A DNA stretch of 43,764 nt from Bisbaumannia pacifica (GCF_007989625.1 NZ_BJUK01000030.1:1-43764), one strand, 5' to 3'. Counted from the stretch's first letter, positions 1 through 8,737 are shown. Notes: generated by a model from the sequence alone, not told the origin. Numbers and translations are program-made.

Positions 1-28
1 ACGCGGCCCGCCAATCGGCGGGCCGCGT
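1..28. terminator. Strong GC-rich hairpin at the window edge
   Basis: A perfect 12-bp stem (positions 1-12 pairing with 17-28) closes a 4-base loop, AATC. It lies just beyond the stop codon of the minus-strand activator gene, so it is well placed to end that transcript. The tract that would follow on the minus strand lies outside the window, so a T-run cannot be checked. Confidence 0.6.
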
Positions 29-59
29 CATTGTTGTGGAGAGTCACGGACAGGCTCGG

Positions 60-1775
60 CTACAGCATTCCCCCCTTCTTGAGGCGATAGTCCAGCGCCG
101 CCCGGCTCATGCCCAGGCGCCGGGCCGCCGCCGAGACGTTCTTGCCCGACTCCCGATAGGCCTTCTCCAGCAGGGCCGTCTCCAGGACCTCCAGCGACAC
201 CCCCGCCTCGAGCACCCGGTCGCAGAGCGACACCAGGGCATCCCCGCACTCGGTCTCCGTGGCTTGGCCGATATGGCCGCTTTCGCTCAGGGTCTGGCCC
301 GGCTTCTGGCCGGGATGCTGGCCGAACAGCGCCTGCTCATCGATGGAGTTGCTGTCGCCGGCGAGGATCACCCCCCGCTCGATGATGTTCTGCAGCTCAC
401 GGATATTGCCCGGCCAGGCATGGGCGCGCAGCAGCGCCATGGCCTGATCGGTAAAGCCCAGCGTCTTGACGTGGTAGTGGCACTCGAAACGCGCTAGGAA
501 GTGCTCGGCCAGTAGCCGTATATCGTCGCGGCGATCGCGCAGGGGCGGGATGGTCACCGGGTAGGCATTGAGCCGGTAGAAGAGGTCGGCGCGGAAGCGA
601 CCGTCCTGTACCCGCTCCATCAGGTCGCCATGGGTGGCGGCGACGATACGCACATCGATGGCGTAGCTGTGCTGGCCGCCGACCCGTTCGATCCGTTTCT
701 CCTGCAGCACGCGCAGCAGCGAGGCCTGGGCCCGTGGCGAGAGCTCGGCCAGCTCGTCCAGGAAGAGGGTACCGCCGTGGGCGCGCTCGAAGCGCCCGGC
801 CCGGGACTGGACGGCACCGGTATAGGCCCCCTTCTCGACGCCGAATAGCTCCGACTCGATCAGGTCCGGGGGAATGGCCGCGCAGTTGACCGCCACGAAG
901 GGCCCCTCGGCCCGGCCGCTCTGCTGATGGGCCCGGTGGGCCATGATCTCCTTGCCGGTGCCGGTCTCGCCCAGCAGCAGGATCGGCACCTCCGAGCGCG
1001 CGGCGCGGTCGATCAGGTCCAGCGCCCCGAGGAAGGCCGGGACCTTGCCGATGGGGCGGTAGTGCTCGTCGCCCTTGTGGCGGGCGATATCGTCTTCCAG
1101 GTAGGCGATGCGCGACTGCAGCTCGTAGAGCTCGTCGATCAACGGGTCTTCGCGGAAGTGCTCGGCGAAGGCGCCATGATCTTCCCACTCGGCGGCGGGA
1201 CGGCCGATGATGCGGCAGCGCTCGTCGCCGCGGCCGCGGCATTCCACCTCCCGATACTGAATCTCTTGGCCGAGAAACTGGCTGGAATAGGCACAGGCAT
1301 AACCCAGCTGCATCCAACACACCGGCTCGTCCAGGGAGGAGTCGAGCTGCTCGCTGATCGCCACCTCGTAGGAGTCCTGCCACTCGAACTCGCCATAGAA
1401 GTGGCCCTGACGGGGATCGATCTCCAGCGCCAGGGGGATCACCTTGACCAGTCCCCTCAGGGAGTGCAGCTGGGGGCCGGTCAGGAAGCCATCCTCTATC
1501 GACATCTCCTGGCCGCGCACGGCGCGGGCCAACTCGGCATCCTTCAGGCCCGAGTGGTAGCCCAGGCGCAGGAAGAAGCTCTTGGCACGCTTCAGCCCCA
1601 GGGTCCGAATGATCTCATGGCGAAAGGTGGCCATGGTCTGTAGCTGCATCAGCAGCATGCGCTGCTCGCCGAGCCATATCTGGCCCTCCTCGGGGAGGAA
1701 GCGCAGTTTCTCGAGAATATCTCGGCTATCCGGGTAACGCGGCGTCACCCCATCGCTAGGCGTGCTCGTTTTCAT
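60..1775 (-). CDS. dmpR: XylR/DmpR-family sigma-54-dependent phenol-responsive activator
   Basis: This 571-residue protein is an aromatic-sensing NtrC-type activator. The N-terminal XylR_N and V4R sensor region spans about residues 20-205. It is followed by a short linker and an AAA+ domain with Walker A GETGTGKE (269-276), sigma-54 contact loop GAYTGA (316-321, Tyr for the usual Phe) and Walker B GGTLFLDE (334-341). A Fis-type helix-turn-helix ends the protein. With an offset of two from MopR numbering, the phenol-pocket residues H104, W132 and Y174 and the zinc ligands C153, E176, C179 and C187 are all present. This supports phenol sensing as known for DmpR/MopR. The gene is divergent from the phenol hydroxylase operon, which it probably activates. 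A paralogue lies at 20959-22668. The exact effector range is inferred. Confidence 0.93.
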   Translation of the reverse strand: MKTSTPSDGVTPRYPDSRDILEKLRFLPEEGQIWLGEQRMLLMQLQTMATFRHEIIRTLGLKRAKSFFLRLGYHSGLKDAELARAVRGQEMSIEDGFLTGPQLHSLRGLVKVIPLALEIDPRQGHFYGEFEWQDSYEVAISEQLDSSLDEPVCWMQLGYACAYSSQFLGQEIQYREVECRGRGDERCRIIGRPAAEWEDHGAFAEHFREDPLIDELYELQSRIAYLEDDIARHKGDEHYRPIGKVPAFLGALDLIDRAARSEVPILLLGETGTGKEIMAHRAHQQSGRAEGPFVAVNCAAIPPDLIESELFGVEKGAYTGAVQSRAGRFERAHGGTLFLDELAELSPRAQASLLRVLQEKRIERVGGQHSYAIDVRIVAATHGDLMERVQDGRFRADLFYRLNAYPVTIPPLRDRRDDIRLLAEHFLARFECHYHVKTLGFTDQAMALLRAHAWPGNIRELQNIIERGVILAGDSNSIDEQALFGQHPGQKPGQTLSESGHIGQATETECGDALVSLCDRVLEAGVSLEVLETALLEKAYRESGKNVSAAARRLGMSRAALDYRLKKGGML

Positions 1776-1927
1776 GGCGTCACAGGGTCGTTATTTTGGT
1801 CTTGTGTATTGGACTTTTGTCGGATTTTTCAACACGACTACCGATTATCGACTCCGACAGCATAAGCCGCTCGAGGTCGCCACTTCCAGTCCCTTTCATT
1901 GCACTCCCTGTCGCCGGACGGTGGTTT

Positions 1928-1964
1928 TCATCATTTGGCCAAGCTGCTGCGCAGCAATTGATGA
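1928..1964. promoter_or_regulatory. Candidate activator upstream sequence (UAS) for the dmp promoter
   Basis: TCATCATTTG (1928-1937) and CAATTGATGA (1955-1964) form an inverted repeat with one mismatch, enclosing the palindromes TTGGCCAA and GCTGCGCAGC. The centre is about 140 bp upstream of the start expected from the sigma-54 promoter at 2062-2077. That is the usual distance for XylR/DmpR binding sites. Binding is inferred, not shown. Confidence 0.6.
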
Positions 1965-2061
1965 TTTTCACGATTCGCGGCGCTCAAAAGGAGCTCGGGA
2001 AACGGTGGGGCTATTTTTTATATCACTGTTTTTGCTTGGCTTTTCTGTTTTTTGGCCGAGC

Positions 2062-2077
2062 TGGCATGGGCCTTGTA
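2062..2077 (+). promoter_or_regulatory. Sigma-54 (-24/-12) promoter of the phenol hydroxylase operon
   Basis: TGGCAT, five bases, then TTGTA match the sigma-54 consensus TGGCAC-N5-TTGCW, with T for C at the end of the -24 box and GT for GC at -12. It sits 34 bp before dmpK and downstream of the candidate UAS. The 336-bp gap 1776-2111 holds these two elements and no convincing gene. Confidence 0.8.
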
Positions 2078-2111
2078 ATGGTAGGAAGGAAACTCACCCG
2101 GAGGTGAACCC

Positions 2112-2351
2112 ATGTCTCAATCGGCCATCCCCCGCACCCTGAAACGCTATGTCCGAGTGAGGGAGAGAAGCGCACGCTTCGTCGAATTCGATTTCGCCAT
2201 CGAGAACCCGGAACTGTTCGTTGAGCTGATCATGCCGCCCGTGGCCTTCGAAGCGTTCTGTGCCCGCAATGACGTGATCTTTATGAGCGATGAGCAGGCC
2301 GAGGCCGTCGATACCCAGATGGAAAAGTGGCGCTACAGCGTCAGCCACTAA
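2112..2351 (+). CDS. dmpK: Phenol hydroxylase assembly component DmpK (P0)
   Basis: This 79-residue protein matches the DmpK/PhK family of small phenol hydroxylase subunits, slightly shorter than the roughly 92-residue Pseudomonas CF600 protein. In that system DmpK is not part of the turnover complex but helps activate the apo-oxygenase, probably during iron insertion. It opens the six-gene operon directly downstream of the sigma-54 promoter. The start is supported by a strong GGAGGTGA ribosome-binding site ending five bases before ATG. Identification rests on family resemblance (for example RFVEFDF and NDVIFMSDEQ) and on position before dmpL. Confidence 0.88.
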   Translation: MSQSAIPRTLKRYVRVRERSARFVEFDFAIENPELFVELIMPPVAFEAFCARNDVIFMSDEQAEAVDTQMEKWRYSVSH

Positions 2352-2401
2352 CGCCAGAAAACGATGGCCACCATCGCACAATAAGAAACGAGGAGTCCCC
2401 T

Positions 2402-3388
2402 ATGAGTGTCGAGATCAAGACGGCGGAGATTACGCCGATTCGCCAGACCTATGGCCATACCAAGCGGCGCTTCGGCGACAAGCCGGCGACCCGTTATCAG
2501 GAAGCCAGCTTCGATATTCAGCCGACCACCAACTTCCATTATCGGCCGATGTTCGATGAGCACCACGAACTCTACGACACCGGCTACACGGCGCTGGTGA
2601 TGGAAGACTGGTACGCCTTCAGCGACCCCCGCCAGTTCTATTATGGCGCCTGGGTGGCGGCCCGCGCCAAGCTCCAGGAGAACACCGAGTCCAGCTTCGC
2701 CTTCTTCGAGAAGCGCGGCCTGGGCGCTCGCCTGAACGACGACGTGCGCCGCCTGTTGACCCGCTGCCTGCTGCCGCTGCGGCATGCCGAGATGGGCGCC
2801 AACATGAATAACGTGGGCATCGCCGCCAATGCCTACGGTACCACCCTGAGCCAGGCGCACATGTACCACGGCATGGACCGCCTCGCCGTGGCCCAGTACC
2901 TGTCGCGCATCGGCCTGCTGATCGACGAGTCGCCCGGCGCCCTGCTGGCCGAGGCCAAGACCCTGTGGATGGAGGAGGCCGCCTGGCAGGGCGTGCGCCG
3001 CTACGTCGAAGACAGCCTGGTGGTGGAGGACTGGGCCGAGCTCTCCCTGGCCCAGAACCTGATCTTCGACGGCCTGCTCTACCCCTTCCTGCTGGAGTCC
3101 CTGGACGCGCGCCTGATGGAGATCGATGGCGGAGATATCGCCATCCTCACCGACTTCATGGGTGACTGGTTCAAGGACGGCAGCCGCTTTATCGATGCGC
3201 TGTTCAAGACCCTGGCCGGCGAGAGCGAGGCCAACCGGGTGCAACTGACCCGCTGGGTCGCCCACTGGCGCAGCCGTGCCGTCGAGGCGCTGACCCCGGT
3301 GGCCATCGACGCCGATATCGAGCTCGACGCCGCCCTGGCGGTGCTGGACAAGCGCCTCGCCAAGCTCGGCCTGCTCGAGACCCACTGA
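2402..3388 (+). CDS. dmpL: Phenol hydroxylase oxygenase beta subunit DmpL (P1)
   Basis: The 328-residue product has the usual length of DmpL (about 331) and the all-helical ferritin-like fold expected of the non-catalytic beta subunit of bacterial multicomponent monooxygenases. It pairs with DmpN and DmpO to form the hydroxylase that turns phenol into catechol. The start at 2402 was chosen over an in-frame upstream ATG (2327, inside dmpK) because GAGGAG lies just before it and the resulting N-terminus MSVEIKTAEI fits the family. The gene is followed 28 bp later by dmpM. Confidence 0.93.
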   Translation: MSVEIKTAEITPIRQTYGHTKRRFGDKPATRYQEASFDIQPTTNFHYRPMFDEHHELYDTGYTALVMEDWYAFSDPRQFYYGAWVAARAKLQENTESSFAFFEKRGLGARLNDDVRRLLTRCLLPLRHAEMGANMNNVGIAANAYGTTLSQAHMYHGMDRLAVAQYLSRIGLLIDESPGALLAEAKTLWMEEAAWQGVRRYVEDSLVVEDWAELSLAQNLIFDGLLYPFLLESLDARLMEIDGGDIAILTDFMGDWFKDGSRFIDALFKTLAGESEANRVQLTRWVAHWRSRAVEALTPVAIDADIELDAALAVLDKRLAKLGLLETH

Positions 3389-3416
3389 GCCTTCCCCTGA
3401 TTACGGAGTTAGCCCC

Positions 3417-3686
3417 ATGTCACGCGTCTTTATCGCCCTGCAGGACAACGAGAACGCCCGCTTTATCGTCGAGGCCATCGGCGAGGACAACCCCGAGGCC
3501 GAGGTCAAGCACAGCCCGGCCATGATCCGCGTCGAGGCCGACGACCGTCTGGTCATTCGCCGCGAGACGGTGGAGGAGAAGCTGGGCCGCGACTGGGATA
3601 CCCAGGAGCTCCAGGTGGACATGATCAGCATCGGCGGCAACGTCGATGAGGACGACGACAGCTTCACCCTCTACTGGAACAGCTGA
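3417..3686 (+). CDS. dmpM: Phenol hydroxylase effector protein DmpM (P2)
   Basis: This 89-residue protein is the cofactor-less coupling/effector protein of the MmoB/DmpM family (usual length about 90). It binds the hydroxylase and is needed for efficient coupling of electron transfer to oxygen activation. The sequence is acidic, as expected, with the motif QVDMISIGGNVDEDDD near the C-terminus. A GGAG ribosome-binding site precedes the ATG. It lies between dmpL and dmpN in the canonical order. Confidence 0.93.
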   Translation: MSRVFIALQDNENARFIVEAIGEDNPEAEVKHSPAMIRVEADDRLVIRRETVEEKLGRDWDTQELQVDMISIGGNVDEDDDSFTLYWNS

Positions 3687-3741
3687 GTCCCGACGACGCC
3701 ATCACACGCCAGCCAACAATAATGGCGCAGGAGAGTTAGCC

Positions 3742-5253
3742 ATGAATGCCAAGACCAGCAAGCGACTCAATATGAAGGAGCGCTACCGGATCATGACCCG
3801 GGACCTGGGCTGGGAGCCCAGCTATCAGCGCTACGAGGATATCTTTCCCCAGGAGGGCTTCGAGGGCATCAAGATCACCGACTGGGACCAGTGGGAAGAC
3901 CCCTTCCGCCTGACCATGGACAACTACTGGAAATTCCAGGCGGAGAAGGAGCGCAAGCTCTACGCGATCTTCGATGCGGTGTCCCAGAACAACGGCCAGA
4001 TGAAGATCTCCGACCCGCGCTACCTGAACGCGGTCAAGCTGTTCATCACCGCCGTCACGCCGCTGGAGTACAACGCCTACAAGGGCTATGCCCGGGTCGG
4101 TCGCCAGTTCGGCGGGGTGGGGGCGCGCATCGCCTGCCAGATGCAGTCGATCGACGAGCTGCGCCATACCCAGACCCAGATCCATGCCATGAGCCACTAC
4201 AACAAGTACTTCGGCGGCATGCATGACTTCCCACACATGTTCGATCGGGTCTGGTACCTGTCGGTGCCCAAGTCGTTCTTCGAGGACGCCTCCACCGCGG
4301 GCCCCTTCGAGTTCCTGACCGCGATCTCCTTCTCCTTCGAGTACGTGCTGACCAACCTGCTGTTCCTGCCGTTCATGTCCGGCGCCGCCTACAACGGCGA
4401 CATGAACACCGTGACCTTCGGCTTCTCGGCCCAGTCCGACGAGGCGCGGCACATGACGCTGGGGCTCGAGATCATCAAGTTCATCCTCGAGCAGCACGAG
4501 GACAACGTGCCGATCGTCCAGCAGTGGCTCGACAAGTGGCTGTGGCGCGGTTACCGGCTGCTCTCCATCGTCGGCATGATGATGGACTACATGCTGCCCA
4601 ACAAGGTGATGTCCTGGGCCGAGGCCTGGACGATGTACTACGAGGAGGCCGGCGGCGCCCTGTTCAAGGAACTCGAGCGTTACGGCATCCGCCCGCCCAA
4701 GTACGCCGACCAGACCGTGATCGGCAAGGATCACGTCAGCCACCAGGCCTGGTTCATCTTCTACCAGTACGGTCACGCCACCGCCTTCAACACCTGGGTG
4801 CCCACCGCCCAGGAGATGGACTGGCTGTCCGAGAAGTACCCGGACACCTTCGATCGCCTCTACCGCCCGCGCTTCGAGCTGCTGGCCGAGAAGGCCGCCC
4901 GCGGCGAGCGCTTCTACAACGACGCCCTGCCGCAGCTGTGCCAGGTGTGCCAGATTCCGCTGGCGATCACCGAGCCGGACGATGACACCCTGCTCAGCCA
5001 TCGCGACACCGTCCATGACGGCGAGCGCTATCACTTCTGCTCCGATGGCTGCCGCGACATCTTCCATCACGAGCCGGAGAAGTACGTCCAGGCCTGGCTG
5101 CCGGTGCACCAGATCCTGCAGGGCAACTGCGGCGGCGCCGACATGGAGAAGGTGATCGGTGACTACTACCGCATCGAAATGGGCGAAGACAACCTCGACT
5201 TCGAGGGCTCCGCCGAACAGCGCCGCTGGGCGGCGTGGAAACAGGCCGTCTGA
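3742..5253 (+). CDS. dmpN: Phenol hydroxylase catalytic alpha subunit DmpN (P3)
   Basis: This is the 503-residue di-iron oxygenase subunit (family about 517). The carboxylate-bridged di-iron site is visible as E109, then E139 and H142 in DELRH, E200, and E234 and H237 in DEARH. The C-terminal part carries a YHS-type cysteine domain, with CQVC and FCSDGC motifs and the FHHEPEKY signature, as in other phenol hydroxylases. It hydroxylates phenol, and probably cresols, to catechols using electrons from DmpP. The start at 3742 follows GGAGAG. An ATG further upstream (3646) lies inside dmpM and would add an unrelated 32-residue tail. Confidence 0.96.
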   Translation: MNAKTSKRLNMKERYRIMTRDLGWEPSYQRYEDIFPQEGFEGIKITDWDQWEDPFRLTMDNYWKFQAEKERKLYAIFDAVSQNNGQMKISDPRYLNAVKLFITAVTPLEYNAYKGYARVGRQFGGVGARIACQMQSIDELRHTQTQIHAMSHYNKYFGGMHDFPHMFDRVWYLSVPKSFFEDASTAGPFEFLTAISFSFEYVLTNLLFLPFMSGAAYNGDMNTVTFGFSAQSDEARHMTLGLEIIKFILEQHEDNVPIVQQWLDKWLWRGYRLLSIVGMMMDYMLPNKVMSWAEAWTMYYEEAGGALFKELERYGIRPPKYADQTVIGKDHVSHQAWFIFYQYGHATAFNTWVPTAQEMDWLSEKYPDTFDRLYRPRFELLAEKAARGERFYNDALPQLCQVCQIPLAITEPDDDTLLSHRDTVHDGERYHFCSDGCRDIFHHEPEKYVQAWLPVHQILQGNCGGADMEKVIGDYYRIEMGEDNLDFEGSAEQRRWAAWKQAV

Positions 5254-5265
5254 GGAGGGGAGACC

Positions 5266-5628
5266 ATGAGCGTTAGAGCCAACTATGCCAACTATCGGGG
5301 CCCGGTGCGCGACCGCGTCGAGAACTTCCACGGCAACCAGCTGGTGTACGTGATGTGGGAGCGCCACCTGCTGTTCTGCGCCCCCCTGACCTTCCTCGCC
5401 GACCCGGCGATGACCTTCGATGCCTTCCTCGCCGAGGTGCTCACCCCGGCGCTGGCGCCGCATCCCGAGAGCGAGGCACTCGACTTCGCCGAGGCCCAGT
5501 GGCGCCTCGACGGCGAGGCCTTCACCCCGCGCGGCGACGCCTCGCTGGCCGACAACGGCATCGGCCACAAGTCACAGCTGCGCCTGATCACCCCACGGCT
5601 GTCGGACCTGGCCGACGCCGCCATCTGA
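5266..5628 (+). CDS. dmpO: Phenol hydroxylase gamma subunit DmpO (P4)
   Basis: The 120-residue product has the length and character of DmpO (about 119), the small third subunit of the oxygenase complex. It begins 12 bp after dmpN behind a GAGGAGGGG ribosome-binding site. The N-terminus MSVRANYANYRGPVRDR and the stretch LTFLADPAMTFDAFL fit the P4 family. The role is structural, within the (LNO)2 oxygenase. Confidence 0.92.
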   Translation: MSVRANYANYRGPVRDRVENFHGNQLVYVMWERHLLFCAPLTFLADPAMTFDAFLAEVLTPALAPHPESEALDFAEAQWRLDGEAFTPRGDASLADNGIGHKSQLRLITPRLSDLADAAI

Positions 5629-5643
5629 GGGGAGGGGAGTGTC

Positions 5644-6711
5644 ATGAGCTATGAAGTGACCATCGAACCCACCGGCGAGATCGTCGAGGTGGAGGAAGGA
5701 CAGACCCTGCTGGACGCGGCCCTGCGCCAGGGCGTGTGGCTGCCCTTCGCCTGCGGCCATGGCACCTGCGGTACCTGCAAAATGCAGGTGCTGGAAGGCG
5801 AGGCCGAGGTGGGCGACGCCTCGCCCTTCGCCCTGCTCGACATGGAGCGTGACGAGGGTTACCGCCTGGCCTGCTGCTGTCACCCGGAGAGCGACCTGGT
5901 GATCGAGGCCGACGTCGACGAGGACCCCGACTTCGCCGGTCATCCGGTGCAGGACTGGCGCGCCACCGTCAGCGCCATCGAGGACCTGACCCCGACCATT
6001 CGCGAGATTCGCCTGCGTCTGGACGGCGAGGGCATGGCCTTCCAGGCCGGCCAGTACATCAACCTCCAGGTGCCCGGCGTGGAGGGCACCCGGGCCTTCT
6101 CCATCGCCTCCGCGCCGGCGGAGTCCGGCGAGCTGGCCCTGCATATCCGCAAGGTCGAGGGAGGGGCGGCCACCACCTGGCTCCACGAGTGCCTCGAGGT
6201 GGGCCAGGGGCTCGAGCTGAGCGGGCCCTATGGCCAGTTCTTCGTGCGCAAGTCCGACCCCAAGGACGTGATCTTCATCGCCGGGGGCTCCGGGCTCTCC
6301 AGTCCCGAGTCGATGATCCTCGACCTGCTGGCCGATCCCGCGGACACGCGGCGCATCACCCTCTTCCAGGGCGCGCGCAACCTCGCCGAGCTCTACCATC
6401 GCGAGCGTTTCGAGCGACTCGCCGCCGAGCATGAGCGCTTCAGCTACGTGCCGGCGCTCAACGCGCCCCTCGACGACGATGCCTGGGACGGCTTCGTGGG
6501 CTTCGTCCACGATGCCGCCATCGCCCATTTCGAGGGCCGCTTCAGCGAGCACAAGGCCTACCTGTGCGGGCCGCCGCCGATGATCGATGCGGCCATCACC
6601 GCCCTGATGCAGGGGCGCCTGTTCGAGCGCGATATCCATATGGAGCGCTTCCTGACCGCCGCCGACGGCGCCGAGGGTGGCCAGCGCTCGGCCCTGTTCA
6701 AGCGGATCTAA
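5644..6711 (+). CDS. dmpP: Phenol hydroxylase reductase DmpP (P5), ferredoxin-FAD-NADH type
   Basis: This 355-residue reductase passes electrons from NADH through FAD and a plant-type [2Fe-2S] cluster to the oxygenase. The N-terminal ferredoxin domain (about 1-95) has cluster cysteines C37, C42, C45 and C77. The FAD-binding motif RAFSIASAP lies near residue 155, the nucleotide-binding segment GGSGLSSPESM near 215, and the C-terminal CGPPPMIDA is typical of ferredoxin-NADP reductase-like proteins. It closes the hydroxylase genes. catA follows 49 bp later and is probably co-transcribed. Confidence 0.95.
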   Translation: MSYEVTIEPTGEIVEVEEGQTLLDAALRQGVWLPFACGHGTCGTCKMQVLEGEAEVGDASPFALLDMERDEGYRLACCCHPESDLVIEADVDEDPDFAGHPVQDWRATVSAIEDLTPTIREIRLRLDGEGMAFQAGQYINLQVPGVEGTRAFSIASAPAESGELALHIRKVEGGAATTWLHECLEVGQGLELSGPYGQFFVRKSDPKDVIFIAGGSGLSSPESMILDLLADPADTRRITLFQGARNLAELYHRERFERLAAEHERFSYVPALNAPLDDDAWDGFVGFVHDAAIAHFEGRFSEHKAYLCGPPPMIDAAITALMQGRLFERDIHMERFLTAADGAEGGQRSALFKRI

Positions 6712-6760
6712 TGCCACCCATTGGCCGTTTCACGACAAGAACCACAAGGAGCAAGACGCC

Positions 6761-7702
6761 ATGACCGTGAAGATTTTCGATACCCCCCAGGTTCAGGACT
6801 TCCTGAACACCGTCGCCGGCTTCGACCAGGACGGCGGCAGCGAGCGCGCCAAGCGGATCGTCCATCGCCTGCTCGCCGATCTCTACCGGCTGATCGATGA
6901 TTTCGACATCACCCCGGAGGAGTTCTGGGCCACGGCGAGCCTGATGAACGAGCTCGGCAAGGGCTCCCAGTTCGGCCTTCTGGCCCCGGGCCTGGGCTTC
7001 GATCACTACCTGGACATGCGCATGGACGCCGAGGACGAGGCCCGCGGCCTGAGCGGCGGCACCCCGCGTACCATCGAGGGCCCGCTGTACGTGGCCGGTG
7101 CCCCGGTCGCCGAAGGCATCACCCGCATGGACGACGGTAGCGACAGCGACAGCGAGGTGATGTGGCTGACCGGCCAGGTGCGCGACACCGACGGCCGGCC
7201 GGTCGCCGGCGCCCGGGTCGAGATCTGGCACGCCAACGCCAAGGGCGGCTACTCCCACTTCGACCCGTCCCAGTCCGAGTACAACCTGCGCCGCACCATC
7301 ATCACCGACGCCGAGGGACGCTACCGGGCCCGCAGCATCATCCCCTCCGGCTATGGGGTGCCGGAAGGCAGCCCCACCGATCGGGTGCTCAAGGCCCTGG
7401 GGCGCCACGGTCAGCGCCCGGCGCATATCCACTATTTCATTTCGGCACCGGGCCACAAGCATCTGACCACCCAGATCAACCTGGCCGGCGACCCCTACAC
7501 CTGGGACGACTTCGCCTTCGCTACCCGCGAGGAACTACTGGTCGAGGGACGGCCAATCGATGACGCCGCCGAGGCCGAGGCGCGTGGCCTGGAGGGCCCC
7601 TTCACCGAGGTGGTCTTCGATATCGAGCTAAGCCGGACCGAGGCCCCGGAGCTGCAGAGCCGCCACAAGCGCCCCCGTGCCCTGGAACAGGCCGCCGACT
7701 AG
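6761..7702 (+). CDS. catA: Catechol 1,2-dioxygenase (ortho cleavage)
   Basis: This 313-residue intradiol dioxygenase opens catechol to cis,cis-muconate using Fe(III). The four metal ligands are visible as Y164 (KGGYSHFD), Y198 (SGYGVP), H222 and H224 (AHIHYF), at nearly the same numbering as characterised CatA enzymes. The N-terminal helical dimerisation domain covers about residues 1-100. The start at 6761 lies behind AAGGAGCAAGACGCC; an earlier in-frame ATG (6677) overlaps dmpP and is unlikely. Its place right after dmpP sends phenol-derived catechol to ortho cleavage, unlike the meta-cleavage operon of Pseudomonas CF600. catB and catC are not in the window. Confidence 0.95.
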   Translation: MTVKIFDTPQVQDFLNTVAGFDQDGGSERAKRIVHRLLADLYRLIDDFDITPEEFWATASLMNELGKGSQFGLLAPGLGFDHYLDMRMDAEDEARGLSGGTPRTIEGPLYVAGAPVAEGITRMDDGSDSDSEVMWLTGQVRDTDGRPVAGARVEIWHANAKGGYSHFDPSQSEYNLRRTIITDAEGRYRARSIIPSGYGVPEGSPTDRVLKALGRHGQRPAHIHYFISAPGHKHLTTQINLAGDPYTWDDFAFATREELLVEGRPIDDAAEAEARGLEGPFTEVVFDIELSRTEAPELQSRHKRPRALEQAAD

Positions 7703-7777
7703 GGCACCCACGGCGATCGCTTGCCGGCGCCCCCGGGCGCCGGCCCTTCCTCCGATAACGACAATAAGGATTTCCCC

Positions 7778-8668
7778 ATGAGATACCGCAACTGGCTGGT
7801 CCTGGGCCTGGCCCTGGGGGGCGCCGCCCTCGCGTCCCCGGCCTCGGCGGCCAACGGTCACTACGTGCCCGGCGTCGAGGGCCTCAACGGCGCAATGGTC
7901 CCCCCGCCCGGCCTCTACTATCGGGGCTACCTGGCCCGCTACGAGATCGATAGCCTGCGCGATGGCGGCGGCGATGCCGCCCCGGGGCGCAACCGCGGCG
8001 AGGTGACCGCCCTGGTCAATCGCCTGGTGTGGATCACCGATCGCCAGGTCCTCGGCGCCGACTATGGTGTCGAGGCGATCCTGCCGGTGGTGGACACCTC
8101 GCTACGCTTCGGTGGGGTGGGCCTCGATGACGGCGACAGCGGCCTGGGCGATCTCTTCCTCAGCCCGCTGGTGCTGGGCTGGCACGGCGAACGCTGGGAC
8201 GCGGTCTTCGCCGCCGGCCAGTGGCTGGATACCGGCGACCACGCCGCCGATCGCCCCGCCTCGCCGGGCAAGGGCTTCGACAGCACCATGCTGACCCTGG
8301 GCGGCGCCTGGCGCCTCGACGAGGCACGGCGCTGGACGGTCTCGGCATTGAGCCGCTACGAAACCCACGGCCGCCAGAGCGACACCGGCGTCACCCCCGG
8401 CGATAGCCTGGTGGTGGAGTGGGGGCTGGGCCATCGCCTTGCCAGCGGCCTGACCCTGGGGCTGGTCGGCTACGACGCCTGGCAGTTGGAAGATGACAGT
8501 GGGGCGGCTCCCGGCGATAAGGCCGAGCAGCACGCCATCGGCGTCGAGGCGGGGGTTTTCTGGCCGGCCCTGGGGCTGGGCCTCAACGCCGCCCTCTACC
8601 ACGAGTATGACAACCGGGCGGCGCCCCAGGGCGATCTGCTGCGCCTGACCCTGACCCAGGCCTTTTAA
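7778..8668 (+). CDS. MetA-pathway of phenol degradation family protein (outer-membrane type), copy 1
   Basis: This 296-residue protein belongs to the 'phenol degradation, meta pathway' (Phenol_MetA_deg) family of predicted outer-membrane beta-barrel proteins. A signal peptide is clear, with cleavage expected after PASA near residue 24. The mature part alternates short polar and hydrophobic stretches and ends in a C-terminal phenylalanine (LTLTQAF), typical of barrels. The role is usually assumed to be uptake of hydrophobic aromatics, but this is inference. A close paralogue at 27084-27983 closes the cresol module. The start was placed at 7778 because it begins the signal peptide. Confidence 0.8.
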   Translation: MRYRNWLVLGLALGGAALASPASAANGHYVPGVEGLNGAMVPPPGLYYRGYLARYEIDSLRDGGGDAAPGRNRGEVTALVNRLVWITDRQVLGADYGVEAILPVVDTSLRFGGVGLDDGDSGLGDLFLSPLVLGWHGERWDAVFAAGQWLDTGDHAADRPASPGKGFDSTMLTLGGAWRLDEARRWTVSALSRYETHGRQSDTGVTPGDSLVVEWGLGHRLASGLTLGLVGYDAWQLEDDSGAAPGDKAEQHAIGVEAGVFWPALGLGLNAALYHEYDNRAAPQGDLLRLTLTQAF

Positions 8669-8719
8669 CCCCCCATTCTCTCCGCCTGCCTCGCCCCGGG
8701 ATGACGCCGCGTCACCTCT

Positions 8720-8737
8720 GGGGCGCGGCCGCGCCCC
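8720..8737. repeat. Perfect 18-bp GC palindrome
   Basis: GGGGCGCGGCCGCGCCCC is its own reverse complement. It lies between the MetA-type gene and dgkA, just before a possible -10 (TACCAT at about 8747). No loop and no T-run follow, so it is not a classic terminator. Its function is unknown. Confidence 0.5.

Noticed and set aside
1762-2142. Open frames in the divergent region before dmpK
   Set aside because: They overlap the sigma-54 promoter and UAS and have no recognisable protein features.
3736-5568. A 610-codon minus-strand open frame opposite dmpN and dmpO
   Set aside because: Same kind of antisense artefact; the plus strand has clear di-iron motifs and canonical gene order.
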